Part shown: piece by piece, positions 8,567-17,643 of the stretch
Layout of the letters: every line of letters starts with the position of its first letter
How positions within the stretch are numbered: position 1 is the stretch's first letter
Assembly: GCA_958295945.1 (NCBI GenBank)
Contig: OY282386.1
Location: 806,001-870,000 of the forward strand
Reading direction: 5' to 3'
DNA: 64,000 bases
Origin: Candidatus Poribacteria bacterium
Lineage (GTDB): Bacteria; Poribacteria; WGA-4E; WGA-3G
Translations under genes and position numbers: made by a program
Notes under the pieces: generated by a model
Seen by the model: the letters and a program-made list of their open reading frames with translations, nothing else
Told to the model about the DNA's origin: nothing
Databases searched by the model: none

Positions 8567-9286
8567 ATGAAAACTTTGTATATAACAACAATAATGTTGC
8601 TGTGTTGCTCGCTTGTCTCAGCTGAAGAGACATTCTTCTCTGAACTTGAAAGTCAGGCAGAAGTTGAGAAAGAGGGTGGCACTGTAGATGGTGGTAGTTT
8701 TGTTCCAGGTAAATTTGGTAACGGATTTGTAAGTGAAGAAGTTGGGGATGTCATCCACTTTCCTGTAGAAGACCGCTTTGTCAACCTTGAAGAAGGCACA
8801 GTTGAGTTATGGGTAACAATGGGAATGGATACCAGCACTATCACCGGTGAACTCTTTACGTTCATGACTTACAAACGCGACACTGACGCTATATTTTTAC
8901 AGTTCAACGATGGTGGTATTGCACAGATGCGGATTAAGAGTGCAAACTCTTGGATAAACGCCAATAGTGAACCACTTAAGTGGAAAAAGGGTGAACATCA
9001 CCACATGGCAGGGACATGGGGACCAGATGGACTGAAACTTTACCTTGATGGTGAATTGGCAGGAGAGGACCCATCAAATAAAGGTCCAACCGTATTTGCA
9101 GAAACATTTGAAATTAATAACGCATCACCACCGGATCCCAAATTCCCAACGAATTGTGTCGTTGATGGTCTTCGGATCTCAGATCACCAGAAGGAAGCTA
9201 ATGAATTAGTGCTTGATGACCCTGCGCCTGTGCATTCGAAAGGGAAACTGACTGTTACATGGGGTAGATTGAAAGCCGTAAATTAA
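8567..9286 (+). CDS. Secreted LamG-domain protein with C-terminal W-G tag
   Basis: A 239-aa protein. It has a signal peptide at residues 1-19 (hydrophobic core ITTIMLLCCSLVSA, cleavage near Ala19), then a LamG/concanavalin-like jelly-roll domain at about 35-215 (EGTVELWVTM, HHMAGTWGPDGLKLYLDGEL, VVDGLRISD). The last 15 residues read KGKLTVTWGRLKAVN after a Pro-rich linker. The same ending occurs in four other proteins here (29873, 55316, 57065, 57794), two folds of which are unrelated, so the tail is probably a separate functional tag. The ribosome-binding site AAGGAG precedes the ATG. A sialidase gene follows. Confidence 0.85.
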   Translation: MKTLYITTIMLLCCSLVSAEETFFSELESQAEVEKEGGTVDGGSFVPGKFGNGFVSEEVGDVIHFPVEDRFVNLEEGTVELWVTMGMDTSTITGELFTFMTYKRDTDAIFLQFNDGGIAQMRIKSANSWINANSEPLKWKKGEHHHMAGTWGPDGLKLYLDGELAGEDPSNKGPTVFAETFEINNASPPDPKFPTNCVVDGLRISDHQKEANELVLDDPAPVHSKGKLTVTWGRLKAVN

Positions 9287-9347
9287 ACAAATGTAAGGGT
9301 GGTACTACGGTTCTACCCATTTCATTCACTACAAATGAGGTTCATAG

Positions 9348-10412
9348 ATGTATAAAACAGAAAGTCCGCTTTTTACATCAGGGACAGAAGGATATAACAC
9401 TTTTCGTATTCCCGCGCTCGTCGCATCAAAAGAAGGAACACTATTAGCGTTCTGTGAGGGCAGACGAAAAGGTGGAGGCGATTCTGGTGACATTGATATT
9501 GTGTTGAAACGCAGTCTTGACAACGGTGAGACATGGCAACCATTGCAAGTTGCCGTATCCACTGGAGCAGATACGGACGGTAATCCAGCACCTGTTGTTG
9601 ACAGAGATACTGGAACTATTTGGCTACTGTTCTGTAAGAATTATGCTGATGGTGGTGAAGGGAAGATCATCGCTGGAGAAGCACCACGAACTGTTTGGGT
9701 TACCTCCAGTTCGGATGATGGAGAAACTTGGTCAGAACCGAGAGAGATCACTTCTGATACGAAATTGGATACGTGGACTTGGTATGCAACCGGACCTTGT
9801 CATGGTATTCAATTGGCAAATGGCAGAATGGTGATTCCGTGTGATCATGTTCTTGGTCAAAGTCGTAATTATGCTGAGATGGGGTATTCACATCTCATCG
9901 TTAGTAATGATCATGGTGAGACATGGCGTATGGCAGGGGATGCACAACCGGGAACAAACGAGTCAGTTGTGGTAGAAACGGTGGATGGCGACCTCTATTT
10001 CAATTGTCGAAACTATGTTGCACCAAAACGTCGTGCTTATGCTTGGAGTTCTGACGGTGGGGATACGTTCACTGAATTCGGCTATGACGATGACTTGATT
10101 GAACCTATATGTCAAGCGAGTATGGTTCGTTATACTGATGCCAATTCACACGACAAGAATCGTGTGTTGTTCTCTAATCCTGCAAGCACTGGACGGGAAA
10201 AAATGACAGTTCGTGTCAGTTACGATGAATGCCGCAGCTGGAACGAAGGCAAAGTTCTACACGAAGGTCCTGCTGCATACTCAGATCTCTGTATCGATTC
10301 AGAGATGAATATATGCTGTCTTTATGAACGTGGTGAGCGCGGTGCTTCTGAGACGTTGTCGTTTGCTAAGTTTGATTTAGCGTGGTTGACAGATGGAGAA
10401 GACTCGCTGTAA
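9348..10412 (+). CDS. Exo-alpha-sialidase-like glycosidase (BNR repeat)
   Basis: A 354-aa six-bladed propeller protein of the sialidase superfamily. The FRIP motif (YNTFRIPAL, about residues 16-24) supplies the first active-site Arg. An acidic GGDSGDIDI loop follows, and Asp-box repeats recur (SLDNGETW, SSDDGETW, SNDHGETW, SSDGGDTF). A late AYSDL may provide the catalytic Tyr. It has no signal peptide or C-terminal tag, so it would act inside the cell unless exported otherwise. The gene follows the secreted LamG gene and precedes oppositely oriented PhyH and oxidoreductase genes. Activity on true sialic acid is not proven by sequence. Confidence 0.8.
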   Translation: MYKTESPLFTSGTEGYNTFRIPALVASKEGTLLAFCEGRRKGGGDSGDIDIVLKRSLDNGETWQPLQVAVSTGADTDGNPAPVVDRDTGTIWLLFCKNYADGGEGKIIAGEAPRTVWVTSSSDDGETWSEPREITSDTKLDTWTWYATGPCHGIQLANGRMVIPCDHVLGQSRNYAEMGYSHLIVSNDHGETWRMAGDAQPGTNESVVVETVDGDLYFNCRNYVAPKRRAYAWSSDGGDTFTEFGYDDDLIEPICQASMVRYTDANSHDKNRVLFSNPASTGREKMTVRVSYDECRSWNEGKVLHEGPAAYSDLCIDSEMNICCLYERGERGASETLSFAKFDLAWLTDGEDSL

Positions 10413-10550
10413 GACATGTTTTAAATGCGACATTCTGGATAAAAAAGGAAATTTGAGGGATATTGGATCAGTTAGGAAACTACTCCTACCATGGTCGCTT
10501 GTATTTTACATTGAATTTACTTGAATATTTCTCGTATAGTAAATCAGTTA

Positions 10551-11393
10551 TTACACATATTCCTCACCACGGTGTTTTGCAATCCAAGTCTTCAATGGGA
10601 CATCCGCATCAGTGGGTTGCCACCAGCCTTTTATGTTCACACCGTCACCTAACAACTGCCTGCGAATCGGGTCGCATTTTTCAAGTAGTTCTGGTGGCAT
10701 AAGGTTGTAATCTAATCCGCGTAGCCAACGGTAACTATATCCCATAAACAGTACCTTACGGGTAACTTCGGAGAAATTCCATCCACGTGAATGCCACATT
10801 CTTCTATCAAATAGCACTGCAGTACCGCGTTTAACGATCAAATCAATTGCGCCGTCAGGGTCTTCATCAGGATTGTTCCTTGGAGGCAATTTGTCAAGCT
10901 TATGACTACCCGGTATAAGTCGCATTGCACCGTTATCACGATTCGTCACGTCACTTAACCAATAACTTACTTTCAGTGAAAGTCGTGGATGGGGACGTTC
11001 CATCTCAGGAATTGGTCTGCCACCGTCCTGATGCCAATGTGCTGCCTTGCTAACACGTGGTGTTTCGGCAGGTACCGGGGGATACATGATGAGGTGTGAA
11101 ATGTATAGTTGTATGTTCCATCCTAAAATGTCCCAGAGCAGTGGAAAGACCTTCTTGTTATCAAGCAATTCCAGAAGTAAGTCGTCTTCCATGACAGTGC
11201 GAAACTTTGATAGGAGTTTGTGTGCTGCCAATCCAGTTTTAGCGCGTTCTTCTGCATCAATCCGATCTGCTACTGCCTCTAATTGGTCTACCAACTCGGA
11301 AGTAATTGCGTTCTCAACGATGAGATAACCAGTCTCATTGAATGTGTTGAGTTGTTCGTCTGTTGCACAGTATTCAAGCCAACTTGTATCCAT
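10551..11393 (-). CDS. Phytanoyl-CoA dioxygenase family protein
   Basis: A 280-aa Fe(II)/2-oxoglutarate-dependent oxygenase of the PhyH family. Numbered from Met at 11393, the iron ligands are the H-x-D at His121/Asp123 (AAHWHQDGG) and the distal His201 (MWHSRGWN). Arg212 (VTRKVLF) probably holds 2-oxoglutarate. The chosen ATG lies four bases past the upstream gene's stop codon and has a GAGG/AAGGA region, making it preferable to a start 39 codons upstream inside the oxidoreductase gene. It forms an operon with the oxidoreductase at 11398-12609. Its substrate is unknown. Confidence 0.85.
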   Translation of the reverse strand: MDTSWLEYCATDEQLNTFNETGYLIVENAITSELVDQLEAVADRIDAEERAKTGLAAHKLLSKFRTVMEDDLLLELLDNKKVFPLLWDILGWNIQLYISHLIMYPPVPAETPRVSKAAHWHQDGGRPIPEMERPHPRLSLKVSYWLSDVTNRDNGAMRLIPGSHKLDKLPPRNNPDEDPDGAIDLIVKRGTAVLFDRRMWHSRGWNFSEVTRKVLFMGYSYRWLRGLDYNLMPPELLEKCDPIRRQLLGDGVNIKGWWQPTDADVPLKTWIAKHRGEEYV

Positions 11394-11397
11394 ATCC

Positions 11398-12609
11398 TTA
11401 TTCCTCAACACGTTCAATAATCTCACCAGTTTCCCGATTTCTGAAGATGCGTTTCTTTCTTCCATCAGGCAGCAGTTCATCTTTGAGATGTACCAATTTA
11501 TCATCAGCATCTATCTGAGCTGCTTGAATGTCTTCAATATCGGTTTCACCACGCCAGTCTTCAAGTTCAACTGACTCCCACTGTTTTGACTTTGCCGATT
11601 TATAGCAAGCATCAATGATTGCATTAACGACATATCCATCATAGAATGTTTCTAAAGGCTCTCTGTCTTCATCAATTGCATTGAACATATCCAGGAACAT
11701 ATCTCTATAACCGAGTTCTGCAACTTCATCACCGACAGGGAATAACCAACCGGTATCACCCTCTGCTTTTTCAGCAACATAACCCCCTTGACCTACTGCG
11801 GTGAACATCTCAAAACCGGTTCGTAGCCAGTGATTGAGCCAGATTGTTCCTTCACTACCAGATACTTCATCTCGCAAATCCATACCACCTCGGAAAGCCC
11901 AACTTACTTCAAACTGACCCATCGCACCACTTTCAAAGCGGATAAGTGCGATGCCATGATCCTCAGCATCAATAGGATGAACAAGTGTGTCAGCCCAACA
12001 CATCACTTCAAGCGGCTTATTATTCTTTCCAACGAAATTTCGGATAATCTCAATACAGTGGCATCCCATATCAACGATAGCACCACCACCTGCTTGTTCT
12101 AAATCCCAAAACCAATCGCTATGTGGACCGGGATGTGTTTCACGCGAACGTACCCACAGAATCTTTCCAAGTGCCCCATTCTGAACAGATTCTAATGCTT
12201 TCAACGTTTTTGGTGGATAGACCAAATCTTCAAGATACCCACCAAAAACTCCTGCGTTTTCCACCGCATCTAACATTGCTTTACCTTCAGCGGCTGTGCG
12301 ACCAAGGGGTTTCGTACAGAGAATGGCTTTTCCTGCTTTGGCAGCGAGTTCAACAGCATTCAGGTGTAAGTTGTTTGGTAAACCGATGACAACGACATCT
12401 GTCTCTGGATGATTTATGGCTTCTGCTAAATCGGTCGTTGCATTCGGAATATTCCATTCTTGTGCGAATTCGTTTGCGCGTTCTTCACGACGTGAATATA
12501 CAACATGCACACGGTCTCCACCGCGTTGGTTGTGGAGTGTCATCGTGTAGAACATGCCAATAAGCCCGCTACCGAGCATTGTAACTTTATGGTTATTCTG
12601 GTCTGACAT
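11398..12609 (-). CDS. Gfo/Idh/MocA family oxidoreductase
   Basis: A 403-aa NAD(P)-dependent sugar or inositol dehydrogenase-type protein. The N-terminal Rossmann fold starts with [13 protein letters not shown]; the KPLGRT motif near residue 100 is the family's EKP-type sequence with the catalytic Lys. The C-terminal alpha/beta domain includes [21 protein letters not shown]. It is the first gene of a two-gene operon with the PhyH dioxygenase, a pairing that suggests a small catabolic or modification step on an uncommon carbohydrate. Four members of this family occur in the window. Confidence 0.9.
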   Translation of the reverse strand: MSDQNNHKVTMLGSGLIGMFYTMTLHNQRGGDRVHVVYSRREERANEFAQEWNIPNATTDLAEAINHPETDVVVIGLPNNLHLNAVELAAKAGKAILCTKPLGRTAAEGKAMLDAVENAGVFGGYLEDLVYPPKTLKALESVQNGALGKILWVRSRETHPGPHSDWFWDLEQAGGGAIVDMGCHCIEIIRNFVGKNNKPLEVMCWADTLVHPIDAEDHGIALIRFESGAMGQFEVSWAFRGGMDLRDEVSGSEGTIWLNHWLRTGFEMFTAVGQGGYVAEKAEGDTGWLFPVGDEVAELGYRDMFLDMFNAIDEDREPLETFYDGYVVNAIIDACYKSAKSKQWESVELEDWRGETDIEDIQAAQIDADDKLVHLKDELLPDGRKKRIFRNRETGEIIERVEE

Positions 12610-13640
12610 TTGTCTCCTTTATGTCAAGTAGATTAATTTTAATTAAAGAGGCCAATGAATTGTGCGACTACGAACAGGGGTGATTATGAGTTGACAGTTA
12701 TTCTCCTTTGTATGCTGAGATAACACCCCAGTCGTCCACTGTCCAGCAATGGTCTTTATCAGTTGCGGATAAGCCTTTGATAGTGCCACTCCCTCCAGCT
12801 TTTGTTGTTTTCCATGTTTTACCACCATCGTTGGTATGTAGAACTGAACCGAAATCTCCCGCTGCCCAACCGACTTTTTCATCAACAAACATAATATCAT
12901 GTAAATTATCAAAAGAATCTGTTTCCTGCTCATTCCATGTTTTGCCACCATCGTTGGTGTGCAGGATTAATCCTTCCTGTCCGCTAATCCAACCAGTTGT
13001 TTCATTGACAAAATGGATACCAAAAAGATTGTTATCCACCCCTGCGTCCTGTTTTTTCCAAGTTTCACCACTGTCGGTTGTATATAATAGTGTCCCATAA
13101 GAACCTATCACCCACCCTGTTGTAGGAGAAACAAACCAGATATTTTCAAGGTTGTTACGGGTTTCACCAACACGTGCACGTTCAGAACTACCTAACCACG
13201 TCTCTCCACCATCTGTTGTCTTGAGCACAGTGTTTTCTGAACCAGCGATGAAACCAACCGTATCGCTAATCATCTGTATTCCCATCAGGTTTGCCCGTAT
13301 TCCTCCACCACCACGTCGGTTAGGATTCGGTCTTGCATTCTCATTTCTTGCGACTTTTTTGTTCCAAGTTTTTCCACCATCTTCTGTTTTTAGGATAGTT
13401 CCTCTTGCTCCAGTGATGTAACCAATGTTTTCATTGACAAAATAGATATTATATAGAGTCGGTGTGCCACCACGAAATCCTGCTGGTGGACCACCGCCAG
13501 CCCCTCCAGGACGCTCCGGTCTTTGTCCGGGAGTAACTCCTTGTTGTCTGGGGTTGGCTTCTTTTTTTATCCAAGTTTTCCCAGCATCGTTTGTAGTAAG
13601 CATTAACCCGTTATCACCTACCACTAGTAGACTGTCCACA

Positions 13641-14312
13641 CTAAAATTGTGGGTATAAGCGTTTCAATCGGATGCGAGCATCATCCGTTGTCCATTGCCA
13701 GTCTACTTGCTTCGCTTCACCATTTCGTCTTTTTTCCCAAGCTTGTGTCTCTCGTCGTAGTGTTTCTATATCAGGGATGCGACGACCTAAACATTGTCGT
13801 GTTAGCACGCTAAGTTCTATCTCAGCAATATTCAACCAACTTCCATGTTTGGGCGTATACACGATTTCTAAACGAGCACATAAACGGCGTGCTTCCGCTG
13901 CTGGAAACGCTTTATACAAGGATGAAACTTTATGTGTATTCAGATTATCACAAACTAAAATCACTCGTTTTGCTTTCGGATACACCTCGTCTAATAGCAC
14001 CTTTACCTCTTGTGCCCAATCCACCGCAGTCCGACGCTCACGCACAGACACGCCTCTCCACCCCGTTAGTGCTTCTGTGAATATGAAAAGTTGTGCTGTG
14101 CCATTGCGTCTATATTCATTATCTACACGCTTGATTTGACCCGGTTTGAGGGGGCACGGCTCGCGAATATCATCCCTCAACGTTACAGGTTGTTCATCCA
14201 TATTCACAACCGGCACATCTGTGTCTAAAGGTTTCTGATAGAGATCAAGCACTTCTTCCATTGCTGCGACAAACTCAGCATTTTCGGTGGGTGGGATTAC
14301 CCATTGTTCCAC
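13641..14312 (-). CDS. IS630 transposase, catalytic part (orfB)
   Basis: The DDE domain of the transposase: first Asp in VVNMDEQPV, second Asp in VILVCDNLNTHK, Glu in WLNIAEIELSV. It lacks its own good start. The frame opens upstream of the first Met, directly after the A8 run at 14332-14339 where the upstream orfA ends. It is presumably translated by a -1 shift on A-AAA-AAA, giving one fused transposase with orfA. About 223 aa after its first Met. Confidence 0.85.
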   Translation of the reverse strand: MEQWVIPPTENAEFVAAMEEVLDLYQKPLDTDVPVVNMDEQPVTLRDDIREPCPLKPGQIKRVDNEYRRNGTAQLFIFTEALTGWRGVSVRERRTAVDWAQEVKVLLDEVYPKAKRVILVCDNLNTHKVSSLYKAFPAAEARRLCARLEIVYTPKHGSWLNIAEIELSVLTRQCLGRRIPDIETLRRETQAWEKRRNGEAKQVDWQWTTDDARIRLKRLYPQF

Positions 14313-14323
14313 CAGGTGTGGCT

Positions 14324-14827
14324 TTAGTTCGTTTTTTTTAGCGTCTGGCGCACTGTTTCAGAACAAATACTCTCAACGATTTCAAGCTTCACGAATTCCG
14401 AAGCAAGAAGACGAAGGGACCACCTGCTATAGCCTTCAGGCGGTTCGCTACAACTCAACGCAATCAGACGCGCTTCTGCTTCACCATCCAACTTTCGAGG
14501 ACACGGAGGTGTTTTGCGGTGCACTCGATCCAACGCTCCCGATAAACCCTTTTCTACAAAACGATGCCGCACATTGTAAACCGTCTGCTCATGACACGAG
14601 TAAGCTTCAGCTATCTGCTTATCAGTCCAGCGAGGACCATTTACATCGGATTTCAATAAGATGTGTGCATGCCTGATCTTATACGCTTTATTTTCTCCTT
14701 TACTTATATACTTGTTTAGTTCTTCACGCTCAATATCAGTTAATTCAACTATATATTTCTTTTTCAAGAGACTATTCCTTAAAGAAGTATTTAGGGACAT
14801 TCTAAAAGAAATACGTCTGTTTGGCAA
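14324..14827 (-). CDS. IS630 transposase, DNA-binding part (orfA)
   Basis: About 158-167 aa. It carries a helix-turn-helix (WTDKQIAEAYSCHEQTVYNVRHR) and a winged-helix-like segment (GYSRWSLRLLASEFV), ending LKKTN at the A8 run. The start may be the Met at 14827 or the one at 14800; neither has a clear ribosome-binding site. It is the N-terminal half of the frameshifted transposase. Confidence 0.8.
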   Translation of the reverse strand: MPNRRISFRMSLNTSLRNSLLKKKYIVELTDIEREELNKYISKGENKAYKIRHAHILLKSDVNGPRWTDKQIAEAYSCHEQTVYNVRHRFVEKGLSGALDRVHRKTPPCPRKLDGEAEARLIALSCSEPPEGYSRWSLRLLASEFVKLEIVESICSETVRQTLKKTN

Positions 14828-15163
14828 GTTTTATTGAAGAATATACCTATAATTTTAGTGTAGACACTCCACTAGACCGTTCTTTTGATCAAAAAAATGC
14901 ACATCATGTAACATTCCTTGAATGTCATCCCCACGAATTATATCATCTTCTCGTAGTACAGTCCATTTTCCTTCAACAACTGTCTGTGAAAAAAGGACCG
15001 TGATACCGATAAATATGATGGCTAATGTGTTATTTCTATTGGTCATAATTTCCTCCTTTTCAGTAAGCATTATTTGTACACGCTTTGAAATTTCAGACTT
15101 CATTATGCGATAATAGATTGACGGTGATGTAAATAATGTAAGAGGCGAAATGAATTGCGCTCC

Positions 15164-15880
15164 TTATGTGAAAAATTCCTCGTTGTGTGGACGGACATCT
15201 ACCTCAAAGCTCCATGCACTTCTGTCCTGTTGAATGAGTGCCCAATAAGTGTCTGCGATAGCATCTGGTTCAAGTAAAGGATCACCTTCCTCTACTTGAT
15301 ACCGTTCACGTAGATTGGGTGAGTTAATAACACCATCAATGATGATGTGTGCAACATGAATGCCTTGTGGACCGACTTCTCGAGCAAGTGAAGAAGCCAA
15401 TCCGCGCATAGCGTATTTTGCACTGCTAAATGCAATTGCCCCTGCTCTCCCACGGACAGCAGATGTTGCACCAGAAAAAAGTATTGTCCCACTTTTCTTT
15501 TCAAGCATATCAGGAACAACCTGTTTAACACATAGAAATGCACCGAGGGTACAAACACGCCAAGCATTTTCAAATGCATCTGGTGTAAGTTCTGACAGGT
15601 TTCCCCACGCTGCATTTCCAGCATGATTTACCAAGATATCTGGTGCTCCAAATTCATTTCGGATTTGCTCAAAACTTGCTGCAACTTGTGTAGCATCTGT
15701 TATATCTGTGGGGATTGGAAGGACAGAAATGCCCTCTTCTTCCAATCTGTTTGATAGATTGATAATGTAGGGTGATGAACGTGATAGTAGTACAAGGTGG
15801 CATCCTTCGTTAGCAAATTTACGGGCAATAGCTGCACCTAAACCTGGTCCTACGCCAGCAATCACTGCAGTTTGTGACAT
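15164..15880 (-). CDS. Short-chain dehydrogenase/reductase family protein
   Basis: A 238-aa Rossmann-fold protein with the coenzyme motif GVGPGLG (residues 9-15) and LVNHAGNAAWG. The catalytic Ser region is FSGATSAV. Where classical members have Tyr-x3-Lys, this one reads F-S-S-A-K, so the catalytic Tyr is Phe. This is shared, as far as I recall, by a subgroup of uncharacterised SDR proteins, so it may be a divergent enzyme rather than a dead one. A strong GAGGAGGG ribosome-binding site precedes the ATG. It stands between the interrupted propeller gene and the macB fragment. Confidence 0.85.
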   Translation of the reverse strand: MSQTAVIAGVGPGLGAAIARKFANEGCHLVLLSRSSPYIINLSNRLEEEGISVLPIPTDITDATQVAASFEQIRNEFGAPDILVNHAGNAAWGNLSELTPDAFENAWRVCTLGAFLCVKQVVPDMLEKKSGTILFSGATSAVRGRAGAIAFSSAKYAMRGLASSLAREVGPQGIHVAHIIIDGVINSPNLRERYQVEEGDPLLEPDAIADTYWALIQQDRSAWSFEVDVRPHNEEFFT

Positions 15881-15945
15881 GTCAATCCCTCCTCAATAGG
15901 ATTTAATAAATGTTTAATTGCCATAGTTCTAATTCTATTAATATG

Positions 15946-16313
15946 TTACTCATGTCGCAAGGCATCAATCGGATGAAGTTTGGCTGCTTTCCAAGCAGGA
16001 TACGCACCAAAGAATATACCGACAAGTGCACTTACTATGAAAGAAAGCACTCCGTAAACGGGTGAGATAACTGTCCGCCAACCCCAAAGCGATGGTACCA
16101 TTTCAGCACCGACTATACCAAAACCGACACCGACAATTCCACCAAGCAATGCTAATGTTGTCGATTCAACAAGGAATTGGGTAAGGATATCTAAACGTTG
16201 TGCCCCAACAGCTTTGCGAAGACCAATCTCTTTAGTCCGTTCTGTAACCGAGACCAGCATGATATTCATAATCCCAATACCACCCACAAGTAAAGATACA
16301 ACAGCAATACCTA
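15946..16313 (-). pseudogene. MacB/FtsX-type ABC transporter permease, C-terminal fragment
   Basis: Only the last 122 or so residues of a MacB-like permease remain: [38 protein letters not shown], the last transmembrane segments, and the typical ending [13 protein letters not shown]. The upstream boundary is the left end of an IS5/IS427-type element at 16314. Beyond that element lies not the rest of macB but the end of an aldo/keto reductase gene. The N-terminal part (transmembrane helix 1 and the periplasmic domain) has therefore been deleted. Confidence 0.85.
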
Positions 16314-16321
16314 GGTAGTGT

Positions 16322-16778
16322 TTACATTTTTTTAGCAGTGATAAGTATAGATGCAAAATAGACGAATCCGAGGTATCTGACTGCGTATTTGTCGTAGCGT
16401 GTGGCAACTCGGCGATACTGTTTCAACCGATGAAAAAAACGTTCTACGACATTGCGAAGTTTATAGATGACTTTATCATAAGGACGATCTTCAACACGGT
16501 TCTTGCGAGGACGGATAACAGCCTCGGCATCCTGTGCTGTGATCTCTAATCGAAACGCATCGGAGTCGTAGGCAGCATCAGCAATAACATATTCACACGA
16601 GTAGTCAGCAATCAACGCCGAAGCTTGTGTGATATCATGACATTGCCCCGCTGTTAAGGTGAAACGTAAGGGGGTAAACTCCGCACTCACAGCGACATTA
16701 AGTTTTGTGGTAAAACCACCCACACTACGACCGAGAGCCTCCATCTCTTGACCGCCGTTTTTTTTTCGGTGCACCTGC
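16322..16778 (-). CDS. IS427-type transposase, C-terminal part (orfB)
   Basis: The catalytic C-terminal half of an IS5/IS427 transposase: [30 protein letters not shown] (second Asp), and the [23 protein letters not shown] signature carrying the Glu. It overlaps orfA in another frame near 16765, where an A9 run (16758-16766) allows a +1 shift or slippage losing one A. It has no independent start of its own. Confidence 0.85.
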
Positions 16779-17156
16779 GGCACAAGAATGTGCACGCACG
16801 ATAGAGGAATCAACGAGGAGTACTGATATTTCACCCGCTTCATGGAAATGTTCATGAAGTTTTTCAAAGACCTTGGCATCACACCATCTGCCGAAACGCC
16901 GATAGATGGTATTCCAATACCCATAGACTTCAGGTATGGCACGCCAGGTAGCTCCCTCTTTAGTTATCCAAAGGAGAGCAGAGAGGAAGCGTCTGCAGTC
17001 TTCTGGATCACCAATATAGACGTTTGGACACGCTTGCAGAAACGGTAAAATACTTTCCCATGCCACATCACTGATAGAATGGGGAAGTTCTTTGGATTTA
17101 TCTGTTTTTTTAGTTTTCATAAACAATAGAATACAAAAATATATGCTAAATGTCAA
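16725..17156 (-). CDS. IS427-type transposase, N-terminal part (orfA)
   Basis: The N-terminal half of the transposase (about 130-143 aa): ISDVAWESILPFLQ, FLSALLWITKEGATWRAIP, WNTIYRRFGRWCDAKVFEKL, and the first catalytic Asp in [16 protein letters not shown]. It ends in basic residues after an A9 run. The second Met (about 17120) fits the family start better than the first. Confidence 0.85.
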   Translation of the reverse strand: MTFSIYFCILLFMKTKKTDKSKELPHSISDVAWESILPFLQACPNVYIGDPEDCRRFLSALLWITKEGATWRAIPEVYGYWNTIYRRFGRWCDAKVFEKLHEHFHEAGEISVLLVDSSIVRAHSCAAGAPKKKRRSRDGGSRS

Positions 17157-17643
17157 TACTTTTTAAATGTAAACACAACCTAAGACCTTAATCTTCATTT
17201 GATTTCGTATCAAGACAACCGAATTGGCATATCAACTGCGGCGTCACGACGTTCATGCATATTCTTTTCCATAGCCTCCGGATATCGATCTGGCAGATGA
17301 GAGATTTCATTCAGCCTTTCCAATGCTTCGTCTTCTAATTTCCATCCTGCTGCTCCGAGATTATCCTGCAAATGCTGTGTGTGTCGTGCACCGACTATTG
17401 CTGAGGTGATTGCACGTTGTTGAAGTGTCCAACGTAGAGCAACCTGTGCAGGACTATATCCCAATTCATCTGCAACTTCAATGAGCGTTTGTAAGGTCTC
17501 ATCTGCATTTTCAGCAAAGTAGCGTTGTGGAAATGCCCATCCTTCTTCTGAACGTGCTCCTAATTGTTTTCTCTCACCCGGTTTATATTTACCAGAGAGA
17601 AACCCTCCTGCTAATGGACTCCAAACGACAATTCCTAATCCTT

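Larger units (their letters stand above)
13627..14872 (-). mobile_element. IS630-type insertion sequence
   Basis: A 1246-bp element. Its left end reads GTAGACTGTCCACACTAAAA and the inverted right end GTGGAGTGTCTACACTAAAA. A TA dinucleotide flanks each side (13625-13626 and 14873-14874), as expected for IS630-type elements that insert at TA. Exact excision restores the reading frame of the interrupted propeller gene, which supports the assigned boundaries. It carries two overlapping frames joined by an A8 slippery run. Confidence 0.9.
12698..15046 (-). pseudogene. YCF48-like beta-propeller protein gene interrupted by IS630
   Basis: The gene starts at ATG 15046 (ribosome-binding site AAGGAGG) with a signal peptide (TLAIIFIGITVLFSQTVVEG) and runs to HDVHFFDQKNGLV. 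There it is split by an IS630-type element (13627-14872). It resumes as VGDNGLMLTTNDAGKTW and runs to 12698. Removing the element and one TA restores a continuous frame across DQKNGLVVGDNG. The body has repeated D-G-G-K-T-W blades typical of the YCF48/HCF136 and sialidase-like propeller family, with Gly/Pro/Arg-rich insertions. The original product would have been an exported propeller of about 375 aa. The downstream part could still be expressed as a fragment. Confidence 0.85.
16314..17180 (-). mobile_element. IS5-family (IS427-type) insertion sequence
   Basis: An 867-bp element with inverted ends GGTAGTGTTTACATTT (left) and GGTTGTGTTTACATTT (right), flanked on each side by TA (16312-16313; 17181-17182). 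It carries two overlapping frames with an A9 run at the junction. The short TA match may be chance, because macB is truncated on one side. Confidence 0.85.

Noticed and set aside
9348-10412. Prophage or mobile origin for the sialidase
   Set aside because: No phage genes, integrase or attachment sites are near; it fits the carbohydrate-processing gene set.
12643-12951. Frame overlapping the 3' end of the propeller gene
   Set aside because: It is a shadow of the D-G-G-K-T-W repeats in another frame, with no domain or ribosome-binding site.
13672-14139. Plus-strand frames inside the IS630 transposase
   Set aside because: Antisense shadows of the catalytic gene; the composition is as expected from its codon pattern.
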